Origin: Psychroserpens damuponensis
GTDB lineage: Bacteria > Bacteroidota > Bacteroidia > Flavobacteriales > Flavobacteriaceae
Direction of reading: 5' to 3'
NCBI RefSeq assembly: GCF_000826655.1
Contig: NZ_JXJO01000001.1
Coordinates: 154,576-218,575, forward strand
DNA length: 64,000 nucleotides
Shown here: positions 8,739 to 17,749 of the stretch, one piece after another
Layout: each line of letters starts with the position of its first letter
Numbering within the stretch: the stretch's first letter is position 1
Notes under the pieces: generated by a model
What the model was told of the DNA's origin: nothing
Databases searched by the model: none
What the model saw: the letters and a program-made list of their open reading frames with translations, nothing else
Program-made: the position numbers and the translations under genes

Positions 8739-9746
8739 TCATATGACATCAGCCCATAGTATTTTAACTTTTTGCCAATCAAATTGCTCAACTTTAGTTC
8801 TAGCATTAGTTATAATTTGATGTCGCTTAGCCTCACTTTTAAACAATTCAATAACAGCCTCTACCATAAGATCAACGTTATCTGGTTCAACCAAAACACC
8901 ATGAACATTATTCTGTATTAGAAAGGGCATACCTCCAACATTTGTAGACACAACTGGTAACCCTAAAGCCATTGCTTCAATGACACTAACAGGTGTATTA
9001 TCAAAATTAGTGGTATTTATAAACACATTATACGCTTTTGATAACTCAATCCATTCTGTTTTTTTTAATTTCCCTGTAAATTTCACATTTAAGTTTAATT
9101 TGTTGGCTAATTTTTTAACATCAATAAAAGTCCCATCACTATCTGGTCCAACCATACATAATTCAGCATTAGGATACGTTACTTTTAATCGTTCTAAAAC
9201 CTTAATTGCTAGTTGTGGATTATAAATTTTAGAAAAAGACCTTACCCATAACAATCTTGGACATACAAAATCCTTTTCAATGCATTTATAGTTTTCTATA
9301 TTAAGTGTGTTAGGAATATACTTGACATTATTATAACCATTTTGGTTGAATGCGTCTTTGAGGTAAATAGATGGTGATACATTAAATTTAGAATTTTTAA
9401 AAACCATGTTACTCATTTTTGGATGTTTTTCTAATCTGGCAGGCAGATTTCCTCCATGTAAGATTGGAACATATGGTATTTTATAGCGCCTTGAAATTAT
9501 ACTAATTATCCAAGCGTAGTAAAAGTTTTGAGTACTATAAGTATCTATTAAAACAGAATCAATTTTTTCAGAATATTTAATAATTGAGCTAATCATATCA
9601 AATAATCTCAGCGCTTTATTGGTTTTAGAAGACGCGTAATAAATGAAGTAACCTTCATTTTCTAATAATGGTCCTAACGTTTGGATTCCTGATACGTTAG
9701 ACTTATTATTACTTAAGTTGTTTCCTATGTATAGGATTTTTTTCAT
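8739..9746 (-). CDS. Glycosyltransferase family 4
   Basis: A 335-residue GT-B enzyme expected to add one sugar from a nucleotide donor to the lipid-linked repeat unit in the cytoplasm. The N-terminus MKKILYIGNNLSN followed by VSGIQTLGPLL is a typical acceptor-domain start. The C-terminal donor domain shows LLWVRSFSKIYNPQLAI, CMVGPDSDG and DNTPVSVIEAMALGLPVV with the conserved glutamate. Its start lies 38 bases inside the O-antigen ligase gene upstream, and the canonical N-terminus makes this overlap real rather than an overcalled start. Donor and acceptor cannot be read from sequence. Confidence 0.88.
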   Translation of the reverse strand: MKKILYIGNNLSNNKSNVSGIQTLGPLLENEGYFIYYASSKTNKALRLFDMISSIIKYSEKIDSVLIDTYSTQNFYYAWIISIISRRYKIPYVPILHGGNLPARLEKHPKMSNMVFKNSKFNVSPSIYLKDAFNQNGYNNVKYIPNTLNIENYKCIEKDFVCPRLLWVRSFSKIYNPQLAIKVLERLKVTYPNAELCMVGPDSDGTFIDVKKLANKLNLNVKFTGKLKKTEWIELSKAYNVFINTTNFDNTPVSVIEAMALGLPVVSTNVGGMPFLIQNNVHGVLVEPDNVDLMVEAVIELFKSEAKRHQIITNARTKVEQFDWQKVKILWADVI

Positions 9747-11061
9747 TTCTGACGTTTAATAAGGCTAAAGCATATATAAAAGCTGGCATAGCGATACGCA
9801 TACCCGAATGATTAATAGTCGCAAACCAAAGACACAAAAAAGCATAGAAGAATATATTATTCTTATTTTGGGAGCGAAAATATAATGGTTTAAAAATTAA
9901 AATTAATAATATGATCACCCCAAACATACCATGTTCTGCCAACGTACGACTCACTTCGTTATGAGAAATAACGCCTTGGCCAGTTTTTTCAATACGTTGA
10001 TCTTTAGCTCGACTAGAGCCTATACCCAAAATAGGACTAGACATAAAACCTCCAATTTCATTAATAAACAAATCACTCCGACCTGTTGATATATCTCCTT
10101 TCTCTCGACCTAACGAATCTTCATTAGAATAACGTTTATCTAACATACCTCCTGTTTGAGTTGAAGTGTAAAGCCAAATAGAAAAAATACCTATAAAAAA
10201 TAAGAATAATAATTTAATCAGTTCGTTTCTTTTCCGTCTGTTTACATAACCATAGTAAATAACTAAAAATGCTAATAACCCAATAACAGCGGCAAAAACT
10301 CCACCTCGACTTAATGTCACTAGAGTTCTAAAGGTCATGATTCCAAAAAGTAAAATATTAAAAATTTTCAAGCCTAAATTAGGAGATTTCATAAAAAAAC
10401 GAACAGCTAAAATAAACATCCCTAAACCAAAAACAGTAGCAACTTGATTAGCTCCAAATCCACCAGAGGCCTCTGTATTTGAGGCTGTATTTGTTATAAT
10501 CTCCTTTATATCTGGCGTATAGAAAATATTATATGTCACATGTGTTATCAATGGAAAGAGAATAAATAATAATATAGTATCTAATTGATTTTTAGTTACC
10601 TTCCTATCATAACAAAAAAGTGCAGCAAAACCTAGACAAGCAGGTCCACTTAATACAAAAGCTATATTTGTTCTAAAATTAGCATCAAAACTCAATGTCG
10701 TTGACGCTACGAATATTGAAGGAATTAAAAACATCAGGTATACAAAGTAAGGATAGCCTTTTCCCGAAATCCCTTTATAAAACATACCAATTATCATAAA
10801 AAGAATCACTAAATACTTAGAGGCTTCATAAGAAACTGACCCCTTAGTAGTTCTCATAAAAACCTCTAAACCTACAAAATAGGCGCAAGCCTTTAATACT
10901 TCAAAAGTTTTTTGAGAATTTGCAGACATTACAATTTGGTAGAGAAAATAAAATATGGCACAAAAAAAATAAAGTTTAGCTAAAGTTTCACTGAAATAAA
11001 TCAACATCCCGATCGCTGCATGTAGACCTATGGCAGTTATGTAGGTAATATTGGTTTTCAA
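9709..11061 (-). CDS. O-antigen ligase / polymerase family membrane protein (Wzy/WaaL-like)
   Basis: A 450-residue polytopic membrane protein with about twelve hydrophobic segments and a large periplasmic loop. The late block ILGIGSSRAKDQ and the HNEVSRTLAEHG motif are the signature of the Wzy_C/O-antigen ligase family. Arg residues typical of these enzymes occur around LVTLSRGGVFAAV. It either polymerises undecaprenyl-linked repeats (Wzy) or transfers the finished chain to an acceptor (WaaL); sequence does not separate these. No Wzx flippase was found nearby, which matters because the locus also encodes an ABC exporter. The start of the next gene lies inside its 3' end. Confidence 0.88.
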   Translation of the reverse strand: MKTNITYITAIGLHAAIGMLIYFSETLAKLYFFCAIFYFLYQIVMSANSQKTFEVLKACAYFVGLEVFMRTTKGSVSYEASKYLVILFMIIGMFYKGISGKGYPYFVYLMFLIPSIFVASTTLSFDANFRTNIAFVLSGPACLGFAALFCYDRKVTKNQLDTILLFILFPLITHVTYNIFYTPDIKEIITNTASNTEASGGFGANQVATVFGLGMFILAVRFFMKSPNLGLKIFNILLFGIMTFRTLVTLSRGGVFAAVIGLLAFLVIYYGYVNRRKRNELIKLLFLFFIGIFSIWLYTSTQTGGMLDKRYSNEDSLGREKGDISTGRSDLFINEIGGFMSSPILGIGSSRAKDQRIEKTGQGVISHNEVSRTLAEHGMFGVIILLILIFKPLYFRSQNKNNIFFYAFLCLWFATINHSGMRIAMPAFIYALALLNVRNEKNPIHRKQLK

Positions 11062-11126
11062 TGGTTTTTATTAAATTTTAAGTTACTCGAAAATTGCTAG
11101 TTCATAGAAATAATCCAAAAGGATAC

Positions 11127-11933
11127 TTATGAAAATATTTTTTTATAATCGTCTATAGGGAATTTATAGCTATAACTTCTACCAGAAAGATATACAAAGA
11201 AATGAATAATAAATATAGGGACATAAGGTCCAGCTACTTTTAAATACCAATCATAAGTTTTATTACGATATTCACAAATTAAAAAAGGAGTAATATCTTT
11301 GTTTAAATAATTTTTCGTCACTTGTTCAAATTCAATAACCTTACCTTCTATAAAAGAGCGAAAGTTTACTTTTCGCTTTGTTCGAGATAATTCATAAAGC
11401 TCAATTACAGATAAAGGATGATTAAGTTCATTATAAAACAACATTCCCCAAGACGGGTCAATTAATACCCATTTATCCAATTCTCTTATATACACTTCGT
11501 TAAAGGAGTGCCCTCCATTATCTCTCCTATATGGCGCACTAGTAGTGCCCCATTCACGAACTTGTAAATCATTAATGAGGCAAAAATTATTATAAATCTG
11601 CGCCATGTCACTGCATACTCCCCCATTACCGTATAACATAGTATCTAAGGCTTTAGCTGAAGGCTCACTCAATCCAGGACCAACCTTAGTATGTTTACAT
11701 AGCCATGATGAGAGTTTCTTTGCTGTATCTAAATCTGAATTTAGTTTTCCTTTTTGAAAAATTTCAGCATTTATGTCATAAAAGCACTTAGGAACCTCTT
11801 CCTTTAAATTCCAATCATTATAAGAAATCGAAGAGATTGCGTGTTCATCAGAATTCTTTGACAACAACCGAAACCGAGTCAGATACAAAAAAGGATGACG
11901 CTTTAAAGTCCAGCGTATTTTTTTTAGAAACAT
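11127..11933 (-). CDS. Transglutaminase-like domain protein
   Basis: A 268-residue protein with the Cys-His-Asp triad of the transglutaminase-like superfamily: Cys107 in GNGGVCSDMAQ, His142 in NGGHSFNEVYI and Asp159 in WVLIDPSWG. The N-terminus (MFLKKIRWTLKRHPFLYLTR) is basic and lacks a clear signal peptide; a hydrophobic stretch near 232-250 may be membrane-associated. Family members act as proteases, amidases or crosslinkers. In polysaccharide loci such genes appear between glycosyltransferases with no settled role. It lies 65 bases downstream of the start of the ligase-like gene region and may read from its own promoter in the AT-rich gap at 11934-12106. Confidence 0.8.
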   Translation of the reverse strand: MFLKKIRWTLKRHPFLYLTRFRLLSKNSDEHAISSISYNDWNLKEEVPKCFYDINAEIFQKGKLNSDLDTAKKLSSWLCKHTKVGPGLSEPSAKALDTMLYGNGGVCSDMAQIYNNFCLINDLQVREWGTTSAPYRRDNGGHSFNEVYIRELDKWVLIDPSWGMLFYNELNHPLSVIELYELSRTKRKVNFRSFIEGKVIEFEQVTKNYLNKDITPFLICEYRNKTYDWYLKVAGPYVPIFIIHFFVYLSGRSYSYKFPIDDYKKIFS

Positions 11934-12106
11934 TAAGTGAAATACAATGAATTAATTGGCTTTAAAATTATCATTTTTTTTTTAATAGCTATAAGATATA
12001 AAAAAAAATCACTCATATATTTTTTACAATTGATTTCAAATTAACAAATCGACATTAACCGATTCCAACCAACTTGTGATATAATATTTTTTTCAAAGGT
12101 TATGCT

Positions 12107-13234
12107 TTATAATGTAATTTCAGTTTTAATACGATTGTTATAGTTATTAAAACTGAATTTTTCAACTTCTAAACGCTGATTAATCAACATTGTATAAAAA
12201 TGATTCGGATCTACTTTCTTTAACTCTATAATTGCTGATTTTAATTTTTTTGCAGTTACCTCTTCCAAGCAAATACCGGTTTTCATATGTTCAATATATT
12301 GCCCGATAGATGAAATATTAGATACAATAGGAATACAACCAAAATTCATCGCTTCAGCAATTACCTTTGGGAAACCTTCAGATGCAGTTGTAGGCATTAA
12401 AAACACCTGACTTGCTTTATATATTTTAAAAACTTGTTCTCGAGACAAGCTTCTATGAAAAACAATATCTACTTCTAAATTTTCAGTAAGAGATTTAAAA
12501 TAAGGCAAATCTGGACCATCTCCTACCAAGTGCACCTCTTTGATAAAGGCTTTTTCTTCAGCAGATAAGCCTGCAATGGCTTGAATAATTCGCTCCACTC
12601 CTTTAGGCTTCTCTAAGCGTCCAACAAAACAACATGTTAATTTATTTTTAATAGACTTTAGTTTCCCCAATGTTTCCCCTTCGATTAATTCTTGATCTGT
12701 TAAACAAGGATTTTCAAAAGTCAAACAATGTTTAGGTTGCTTTTCCCAACTTCCATTAATTGTTACTTTTCGTGACTGTTTTTTTAACATCCAACGTTGT
12801 AACCGATAACCTAAGGGTGGATTTTCTTGATTCCAGTTACCTGCATATTTAAACCAACCAGGTGTTTTAACGCAAAAAACCAAAAAAGGAATCACATATA
12901 CTCCAATGCCTGTTGGGCCTCTAAACTGAAACCAATCGACTTTCTTTAAAGTTGCATTTACAATATGTAAAACTTTTGGAGACTTCCAAATGAGCTGAAG
13001 TTTGGCTCCAAGTGTTGTTCCTCCTAAAGCAGGCAAAGGCACAAAAACAATACGATCAGAAATATAAGGTAAGGCACTAGCAGGCGCTACAGTTTCGTGA
13101 TACATAGCTACATGGTAAATGGTATCAAATATATCTAATAAATGGTTTAGCTCTGTTATGGTTGGTCCCCAACCTACAAGAGAACCATCTGCTGTTTTAT
13201 AATGTTCTGTATGTGAAATAATAGCTAGTTTCAT
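12107..13234 (-). CDS. Glycosyltransferase family 4
   Basis: A 375-residue GT-B enzyme. The N-terminal domain starts MKLAIISHTEHYKTADGSLV, and the donor domain contains CCFVGRLEKPKGVERII, VHLVGDGPDLPYF and EGFPKVIAEAMNFGCIPI, the Ex7E motif of retaining GT4 enzymes. The acceptor domain carries unusual WFKYAGNWNQENPP and RLQRWMLKKQSRK segments, probably acceptor binding. It is three bases downstream of the stop of the next GT4 gene, an operon arrangement. No gene follows for 173 bases on its 3' side. Sugar specificity is unknown. Confidence 0.9.
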   Translation of the reverse strand: MKLAIISHTEHYKTADGSLVGWGPTITELNHLLDIFDTIYHVAMYHETVAPASALPYISDRIVFVPLPALGGTTLGAKLQLIWKSPKVLHIVNATLKKVDWFQFRGPTGIGVYVIPFLVFCVKTPGWFKYAGNWNQENPPLGYRLQRWMLKKQSRKVTINGSWEKQPKHCLTFENPCLTDQELIEGETLGKLKSIKNKLTCCFVGRLEKPKGVERIIQAIAGLSAEEKAFIKEVHLVGDGPDLPYFKSLTENLEVDIVFHRSLSREQVFKIYKASQVFLMPTTASEGFPKVIAEAMNFGCIPIVSNISSIGQYIEHMKTGICLEEVTAKKLKSAIIELKKVDPNHFYTMLINQRLEVEKFSFNNYNNRIKTEITL

Positions 13235-13237
13235 ATC

Positions 13238-14338
13238 TTAAGCTTCAATAACGTCTATATAGCATTTAACGATTTTATCCCATGAATGTAAGCTAGCCCA
13301 TGAAACAGCTTCCTCTTTATATAAATTAGGGACTTCCAAAATAGATTTCAATGCATGTTCAAATTCTGATATACTTTCTCTAGATACTAAAAATCCTGAT
13401 TTATCATTTAAAATAGCATCTTCAATACCACAATTTTTAGATCCGATACTTGGTATCCCTAGAGCATTAGCTTCTAAAATAGCAATCCCAAAACCCTCAA
13501 TATCTCCAGTACTACTTTCAGTACTCAACATTACAAATACATCTGTTGCTAAAAGCATTTCTTTTAATTTTTTAGAACTTAGTGCACCATGAAAAGTTAC
13601 ATGAGTATCAACTTTTAGGTTTTTAGCCTGTTTTAAAAACATATCTGCTTCTGTTGGAATCCCAACACAATGATAATGCAATTCTGGATACTCTTTTATA
13701 AGTGCAGGTAATAACTTTATAACTTCTAATTGCCCTTTTCTGGTACTCACTCTTCCAACGGTTGTTAGTACAGGATTACCTTTTAATGTTGCTTTTGTTA
13801 AGCTATCCATTTGCCAGTGACTCAATTCTATTCCATTAGGAATTACGGTAATTTCCTTATTTAAATGACTCACCAATTGTTTAGTATAATTAGATACCGC
13901 AACAATACTATCAAACCGTTTTAATGACATATTAATAGTTTTTTTTAAGCCAGCAGATTTAAAGTTCACTTCTGTTCCATGTATTACAGCCATCTTATTT
14001 CGTTTATAAAAAAGCGAACAAAAAGCTACATTCCAAAGTGAAAATTTCCCTGTAGTTATTACATAATCAGCCTTCTTAATACTTTTTATTGTTTCTACAA
14101 TACGATTTAAATACATGATTGGCCTTACTCTTTTCAATGAGATTCTTTTTACTTCAAACGTTAAGGACGCATCAAAACTTATTTCTGATTCATTTGCAAA
14201 ATCTCGTTGATCAGCAATCACAGTGACTTTATAATTATTTTTAGATAAATATAATCCTAAATAATAAGCGTGATTACCTATTCCTCCAGGCTGCGGAGGG
14301 AATTCAGATGTTACTATTAGAATGTTCTTATTATTCAT
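13238..14338 (-). CDS. Glycosyltransferase family 4
   Basis: A 366-residue GT-B enzyme of the GT4 family. It opens with NILIVTSEFPPQPGGIGNHA, a Gly-rich acceptor-domain loop seen in mannosyltransferase-like GT4 proteins. The donor domain shows TTVGRVSTRKGQLEVIKLL, HCVGIPTEADMF and EGFGIAILEANALGIPSIG with the Ex7E pair. It is followed three bases later by another GT4 gene and preceded at 48 bases by a GT2 gene, all in one direction. The likely role is one extension step on the lipid-linked repeat at the inner face of the membrane. Confidence 0.9.
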   Translation of the reverse strand: MNNKNILIVTSEFPPQPGGIGNHAYYLGLYLSKNNYKVTVIADQRDFANESEISFDASLTFEVKRISLKRVRPIMYLNRIVETIKSIKKADYVITTGKFSLWNVAFCSLFYKRNKMAVIHGTEVNFKSAGLKKTINMSLKRFDSIVAVSNYTKQLVSHLNKEITVIPNGIELSHWQMDSLTKATLKGNPVLTTVGRVSTRKGQLEVIKLLPALIKEYPELHYHCVGIPTEADMFLKQAKNLKVDTHVTFHGALSSKKLKEMLLATDVFVMLSTESSTGDIEGFGIAILEANALGIPSIGSKNCGIEDAILNDKSGFLVSRESISEFEHALKSILEVPNLYKEEAVSWASLHSWDKIVKCYIDVIEA

Positions 14339-14386
14339 TTAAATATTATAATCAAAATTCGAATTAAAAAAGTTTCCTTTATAAAT

Positions 14387-15718
14387 TTATGAGATTAATT
14401 CTTCAATAATTGCTCCTTCTTTTAACTTATTACTAGCTAATTTCCAACTCTTAAAAACTTGAAAAATCACTAAAGGTAAAAGTAATAAAGACACAAAAAC
14501 ACCTACTATCATCAACGGTTTATTCTTTTTAAACTGATAAGGCATTATAGACAAAGGTATTGTTCTAAATAAGGCGGAAATAGTAGCCTTTTTTCCGAAA
14601 TAACTTCTATAGAAATACAAAACAGAAGGTATAGGTCTTGGTGAAAACCATTTTTTAGTCCGAAAGGCATCCCAACTTCCCATTTCCCTAAGACCACCAC
14701 TACCTGCTTTCACATCAATACAAGAAGCAAAAGGATTAGAAATACTAGGTATTCCTTCCAAATAAATCCGTAAGCCAAATTCACCATCTCCCATGCGCTG
14801 CTTTTCAAACTGCCTATCAAATAATCCTACTGAGTTAAACACATTTTTATAAAGCATGGCATTTCCTGTAGCAAACTGAGAGGCTAGAGAAAAGAAAGAA
14901 CGTTCTTTTGGCATTTGCTGTCCTTCAGGATAAAAAACTCCTGCTGACACTTGGGCCTTAAAAAAGTCTAAACACTTTAAATGAGTTGAAATCCAATCGG
15001 GTTTAATACGAACATCGTCTTCAGACAAAGCTATGAACTTTCCTTTTGACGCTTTAATAGCTGTATTTCTAGCCAACCACAAAGCTTTTACTTCTTGATG
15101 AATGACATTGATGTTTAAATCAAAATTATTATAAAAAGAAGGTTGAAAGGGTTCTGATTGATCTACAACAATAATTTCAAAATTTGAGTACTCTTGTTTT
15201 TCGAAGTCTTTTAAAACATCCTTTAAAAAATCATACCTGTTTAAGGTCGGAATTACCACACTCACTAATGGTTCTTCTGCTACTAAATTAGACTCATAAG
15301 CTTGCCAAGCTGGATATAATAAAGGCTTTATTTTTCCTCTTTCTCTACCTATTTGGGATGTTCCAATCCAAGCTCGAATTTCAGTAATTGGATTATAGAA
15401 AGTGAACAAGCGTATGAACAAAACATAAAACACCCAAACTGGATGAAATTGTTTTCTAATAAAATGATAGTTATCGCGTATTGATACCGATTCAAAATGC
15501 GTATAAGTATTTGCATCTCCTACATACCCGGCTTTTATAGCTTGCCATGATAAATCATAATTGCATGCAACTTCAGATTCGTAATCTGTATCCTTAACAA
15601 GTTGCTCCAGCACACTTTCAGGTAGACCTGCTGCATCAGGAAAAACACTCTTCCTCGATTTCAACAATAAGCGAAAATAATGTGTAGGTTGTAAATATTT
15701 TAGAAATTCAAAAGGCAT
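14387..15718 (-). CDS. Glycosyltransferase family 2 with N-terminal extension and C-terminal membrane anchor
   Basis: A 443-residue protein. Residues 1-150 are an extension with aromatic membrane-proximal sequence (FHPVWVFYVLFIRLFTFYNP). The GT-A domain runs from VSVVIPTLNRYDF (152) through the metal-binding SEDD (232-235) to the acceptor block MGDGEFGLRIYLEG. A hydrophobic helix near 403-425 (LMIVGVFVSLLLLPLVIF) probably anchors it to the membrane. It therefore acts on a lipid-linked acceptor. The extension is longer than in an ordinary GT2, and I do not recognise it. It lies between the exostosin-like gene and a GT4 gene. Confidence 0.88.
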   Translation of the reverse strand: MPFEFLKYLQPTHYFRLLLKSRKSVFPDAAGLPESVLEQLVKDTDYESEVACNYDLSWQAIKAGYVGDANTYTHFESVSIRDNYHFIRKQFHPVWVFYVLFIRLFTFYNPITEIRAWIGTSQIGRERGKIKPLLYPAWQAYESNLVAEEPLVSVVIPTLNRYDFLKDVLKDFEKQEYSNFEIIVVDQSEPFQPSFYNNFDLNINVIHQEVKALWLARNTAIKASKGKFIALSEDDVRIKPDWISTHLKCLDFFKAQVSAGVFYPEGQQMPKERSFFSLASQFATGNAMLYKNVFNSVGLFDRQFEKQRMGDGEFGLRIYLEGIPSISNPFASCIDVKAGSGGLREMGSWDAFRTKKWFSPRPIPSVLYFYRSYFGKKATISALFRTIPLSIMPYQFKKNKPLMIVGVFVSLLLLPLVIFQVFKSWKLASNKLKEGAIIEELIS

Positions 15719-15793
15719 TTATAATATTTGCTCGAATAATTCAACAGTATTTGAATGTATAAAGATTATACTTTTTTATTTTTTAAACTAACG

Positions 15794-16855
15794 TCATTTT
15801 TCAGTTATTTCCTTATGCACATTAAAAAAGCCCGATAACGTTAATTTCTCCTCCCACAACTTACGGTTTTTTTTCAATAAAGCTCCTAAACTATCTTGAT
15901 CTAATTTTTGGTGAAAATCTAATAAGATTTCAGCAGCTCTATGTCGGTCTTTATAATCTACCCAAACCACATGTTCTTTCCATTTAACATTATCTATCAA
16001 TGGTAAATAGCCATCAGTATCTATATACAAAGGAATACGCCCCATCATTAATGTTTCATAAAAACGTACTGAAAAATTACCTGCTCCACGAATGCATAAC
16101 ACATATTGAGACTCTAAGATGTTATTATAAAAATCGGCTGTAGTACTATGCTCCTCTTTGTTTTGAGTAACACCTGCACGATACTTTTTACGCTTGATAA
16201 AATGACTATCAATAGCTGGGTTTATTTCTAATTGTTTCAATATAGAGGCTCTTAAATAACTAGCTGAAATGATTTTCTGTGGTTCTAGAAAACTTAATCC
16301 TATAAGACTTCTTAAATTTCTAACTATTTGTTTTGCCATTTCTTTTGTTGCACTCCAATTAGAAAGTTGAGCTTGCCCACAAAACCCTACAATAGGTTGT
16401 TTATTGAAGTTGGTATTCAAATACGTATCAATTAACTTATTTTCAATTAAATAATCATTAATAAATGATGGATAGCCAATATGACCAACTTGGTCATTAC
16501 TCACATAACCACCTTGTCTAAAAACGATAAGATTTTTAAAACTAGGTAATTTCACTCCAAAATCGCCATTATTAATAGACCACACCATTTTACCTAACAC
16601 ATTAGCTTCTTCAATACACTTAAAAGCTAAACCCATTTTATTAGTAAGCTTATAATAATACCAAGACATAGGCAAAATAACGACCTCACATGCATCCATC
16701 GAATTGACTATAATAAAATCTTCGTCACTTACGCCATATATTTTTATCCGTTCAGTATCTGTAAAACCTTCCTTTTTTATAAACGGTTTCAATAATGGAA
16801 ATACTTGACCTCTGTAAGATGGATTATTATGGTGAGGTGGATAGTAGAGTTTCAT
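15794..16855 (-). CDS. Exostosin-like glycosyltransferase (GT47-type)
   Basis: A protein of 353 residues if started at the ATG at 16855 (MKLYYPPHHNN). A longer frame reaches 16933 but would run 59 bases into the upstream SGNH gene, while the shorter start leaves a normal 19-base gap. The C-terminal half has SQYVLCIRGAGNFSVRFYE and MMGRIPLYIDTDGYLPL, matching the exostosin donor domain (short-RG-RxxE and a GxIPxxI stretch). Exostosins in animals build heparan sulfate; bacterial homologues occur in capsule loci and often transfer uronic acid or hexose. No signal peptide is visible, so it should act in the cytoplasm. Confidence 0.78.
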   Translation of the reverse strand: MKLYYPPHHNNPSYRGQVFPLLKPFIKKEGFTDTERIKIYGVSDEDFIIVNSMDACEVVILPMSWYYYKLTNKMGLAFKCIEEANVLGKMVWSINNGDFGVKLPSFKNLIVFRQGGYVSNDQVGHIGYPSFINDYLIENKLIDTYLNTNFNKQPIVGFCGQAQLSNWSATKEMAKQIVRNLRSLIGLSFLEPQKIISASYLRASILKQLEINPAIDSHFIKRKKYRAGVTQNKEEHSTTADFYNNILESQYVLCIRGAGNFSVRFYETLMMGRIPLYIDTDGYLPLIDNVKWKEHVVWVDYKDRHRAAEILLDFHQKLDQDSLGALLKKNRKLWEEKLTLSGFFNVHKEITEK

Positions 16856-16874
16856 TTTCAAATTTACAATACTT

Positions 16875-17747
16875 TTAATTCTTAAAGTAAGTGTCACTAA
16901 ATAAAGTCGTAAACTGTTTTGCGCCTTTTTCATTTAAATGCAAATGATCACTGAAACAGTTTATATCACTTATACTACTATAAAAATCGTGATAATTAGG
17001 CAATTGTTTCTTAAGCACCTCAGTATTAAGTTGGGTATTGAAATAAGGTGCTGTAAAAAAAAATAATTCAACCTTTTCTTTTTTACATATATCAATAATA
17101 GTTTCTAAATGCTGATTTTTTTTATCAATTATATGTAAAGCCATTGGTTTACTGTTTTCATTTATTTGACCAACCATAGGAGCAAAGCCATTAGTGGCCT
17201 CAAACATATTAGGTTTAAAAAAACTTAATACAATTTCTCGAAATCCTAATCTTGAATCAGACAACATATATCTATAAAACGGAAGGTATCGTTTGTAAAC
17301 AGCTGCAGAGTCTACAGCTTTTATATCATTATAGATAGAGTCTTCTTTTATAAATGGTATCCAAGGGTTTATAGCCAATTTATTGAAGTTTTCAACATTA
17401 TATCTATCATCCACCTGAACGAATATTTTTTTCGCTCTGTGTTTCTTAAAAAACTCCTTAACCATCAATTTTATTTCAAAATTATCAGCTGCAGGATAGG
17501 ATAAATTAATACCATTTAAACCTGTTTCCTTTTTAATTTGTACTGGGTTTAAATGAAAAAACACACGAGAAGAGCCAAACAACGCGTAATCAAGTTCTTG
17601 ATTTGGTTCTAAACTTCTCAACCAAGTCACTTTAGATCTAGCTTTTATAGGATGATTATATATGGTAGTATAAATTACATCCAAAACAAACAAAAGGATA
17701 TAAAATGTAACTAAAGTAATAACTATGTTTTTAAAAAATGCTTTCAT
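16875..17747 (-). CDS. SGNH-hydrolase-like O-acylation partner protein, copy 1
   Basis: A 290-residue protein with one N-terminal membrane anchor (about 7-27), so most of it is periplasmic. It carries the SGNH block I as LFGSSRVFFH and the block V Asp-His pair in FSDHLHLNEKGAKQF. This resembles AlgJ/AlgX- and DltD-type partners that move acyl groups from an MBOAT protein onto a polysaccharide. It starts two bases after the MBOAT stop on the same strand, which strongly supports that partnership. The polymer and acyl group (acetyl is most common) are inferred. A second pair is at 32949-35441. Confidence 0.8.
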   Translation of the reverse strand: MKAFFKNIVITLVTFYILLFVLDVIYTTIYNHPIKARSKVTWLRSLEPNQELDYALFGSSRVFFHLNPVQIKKETGLNGINLSYPAADNFEIKLMVKEFFKKHRAKKIFVQVDDRYNVENFNKLAINPWIPFIKEDSIYNDIKAVDSAAVYKRYLPFYRYMLSDSRLGFREIVLSFFKPNMFEATNGFAPMVGQINENSKPMALHIIDKKNQHLETIIDICKKEKVELFFFTAPYFNTQLNTEVLKKQLPNYHDFYSSISDINCFSDHLHLNEKGAKQFTTLFSDTYFKN

Positions 17748-17749
17748 AA

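Noticed and set aside
16856..16933. N-terminal extension of the exostosin-like gene
   Set aside because: It would overlap the SGNH gene by 59 bases and adds no conserved sequence; the ATG at 16855 gives normal spacing.
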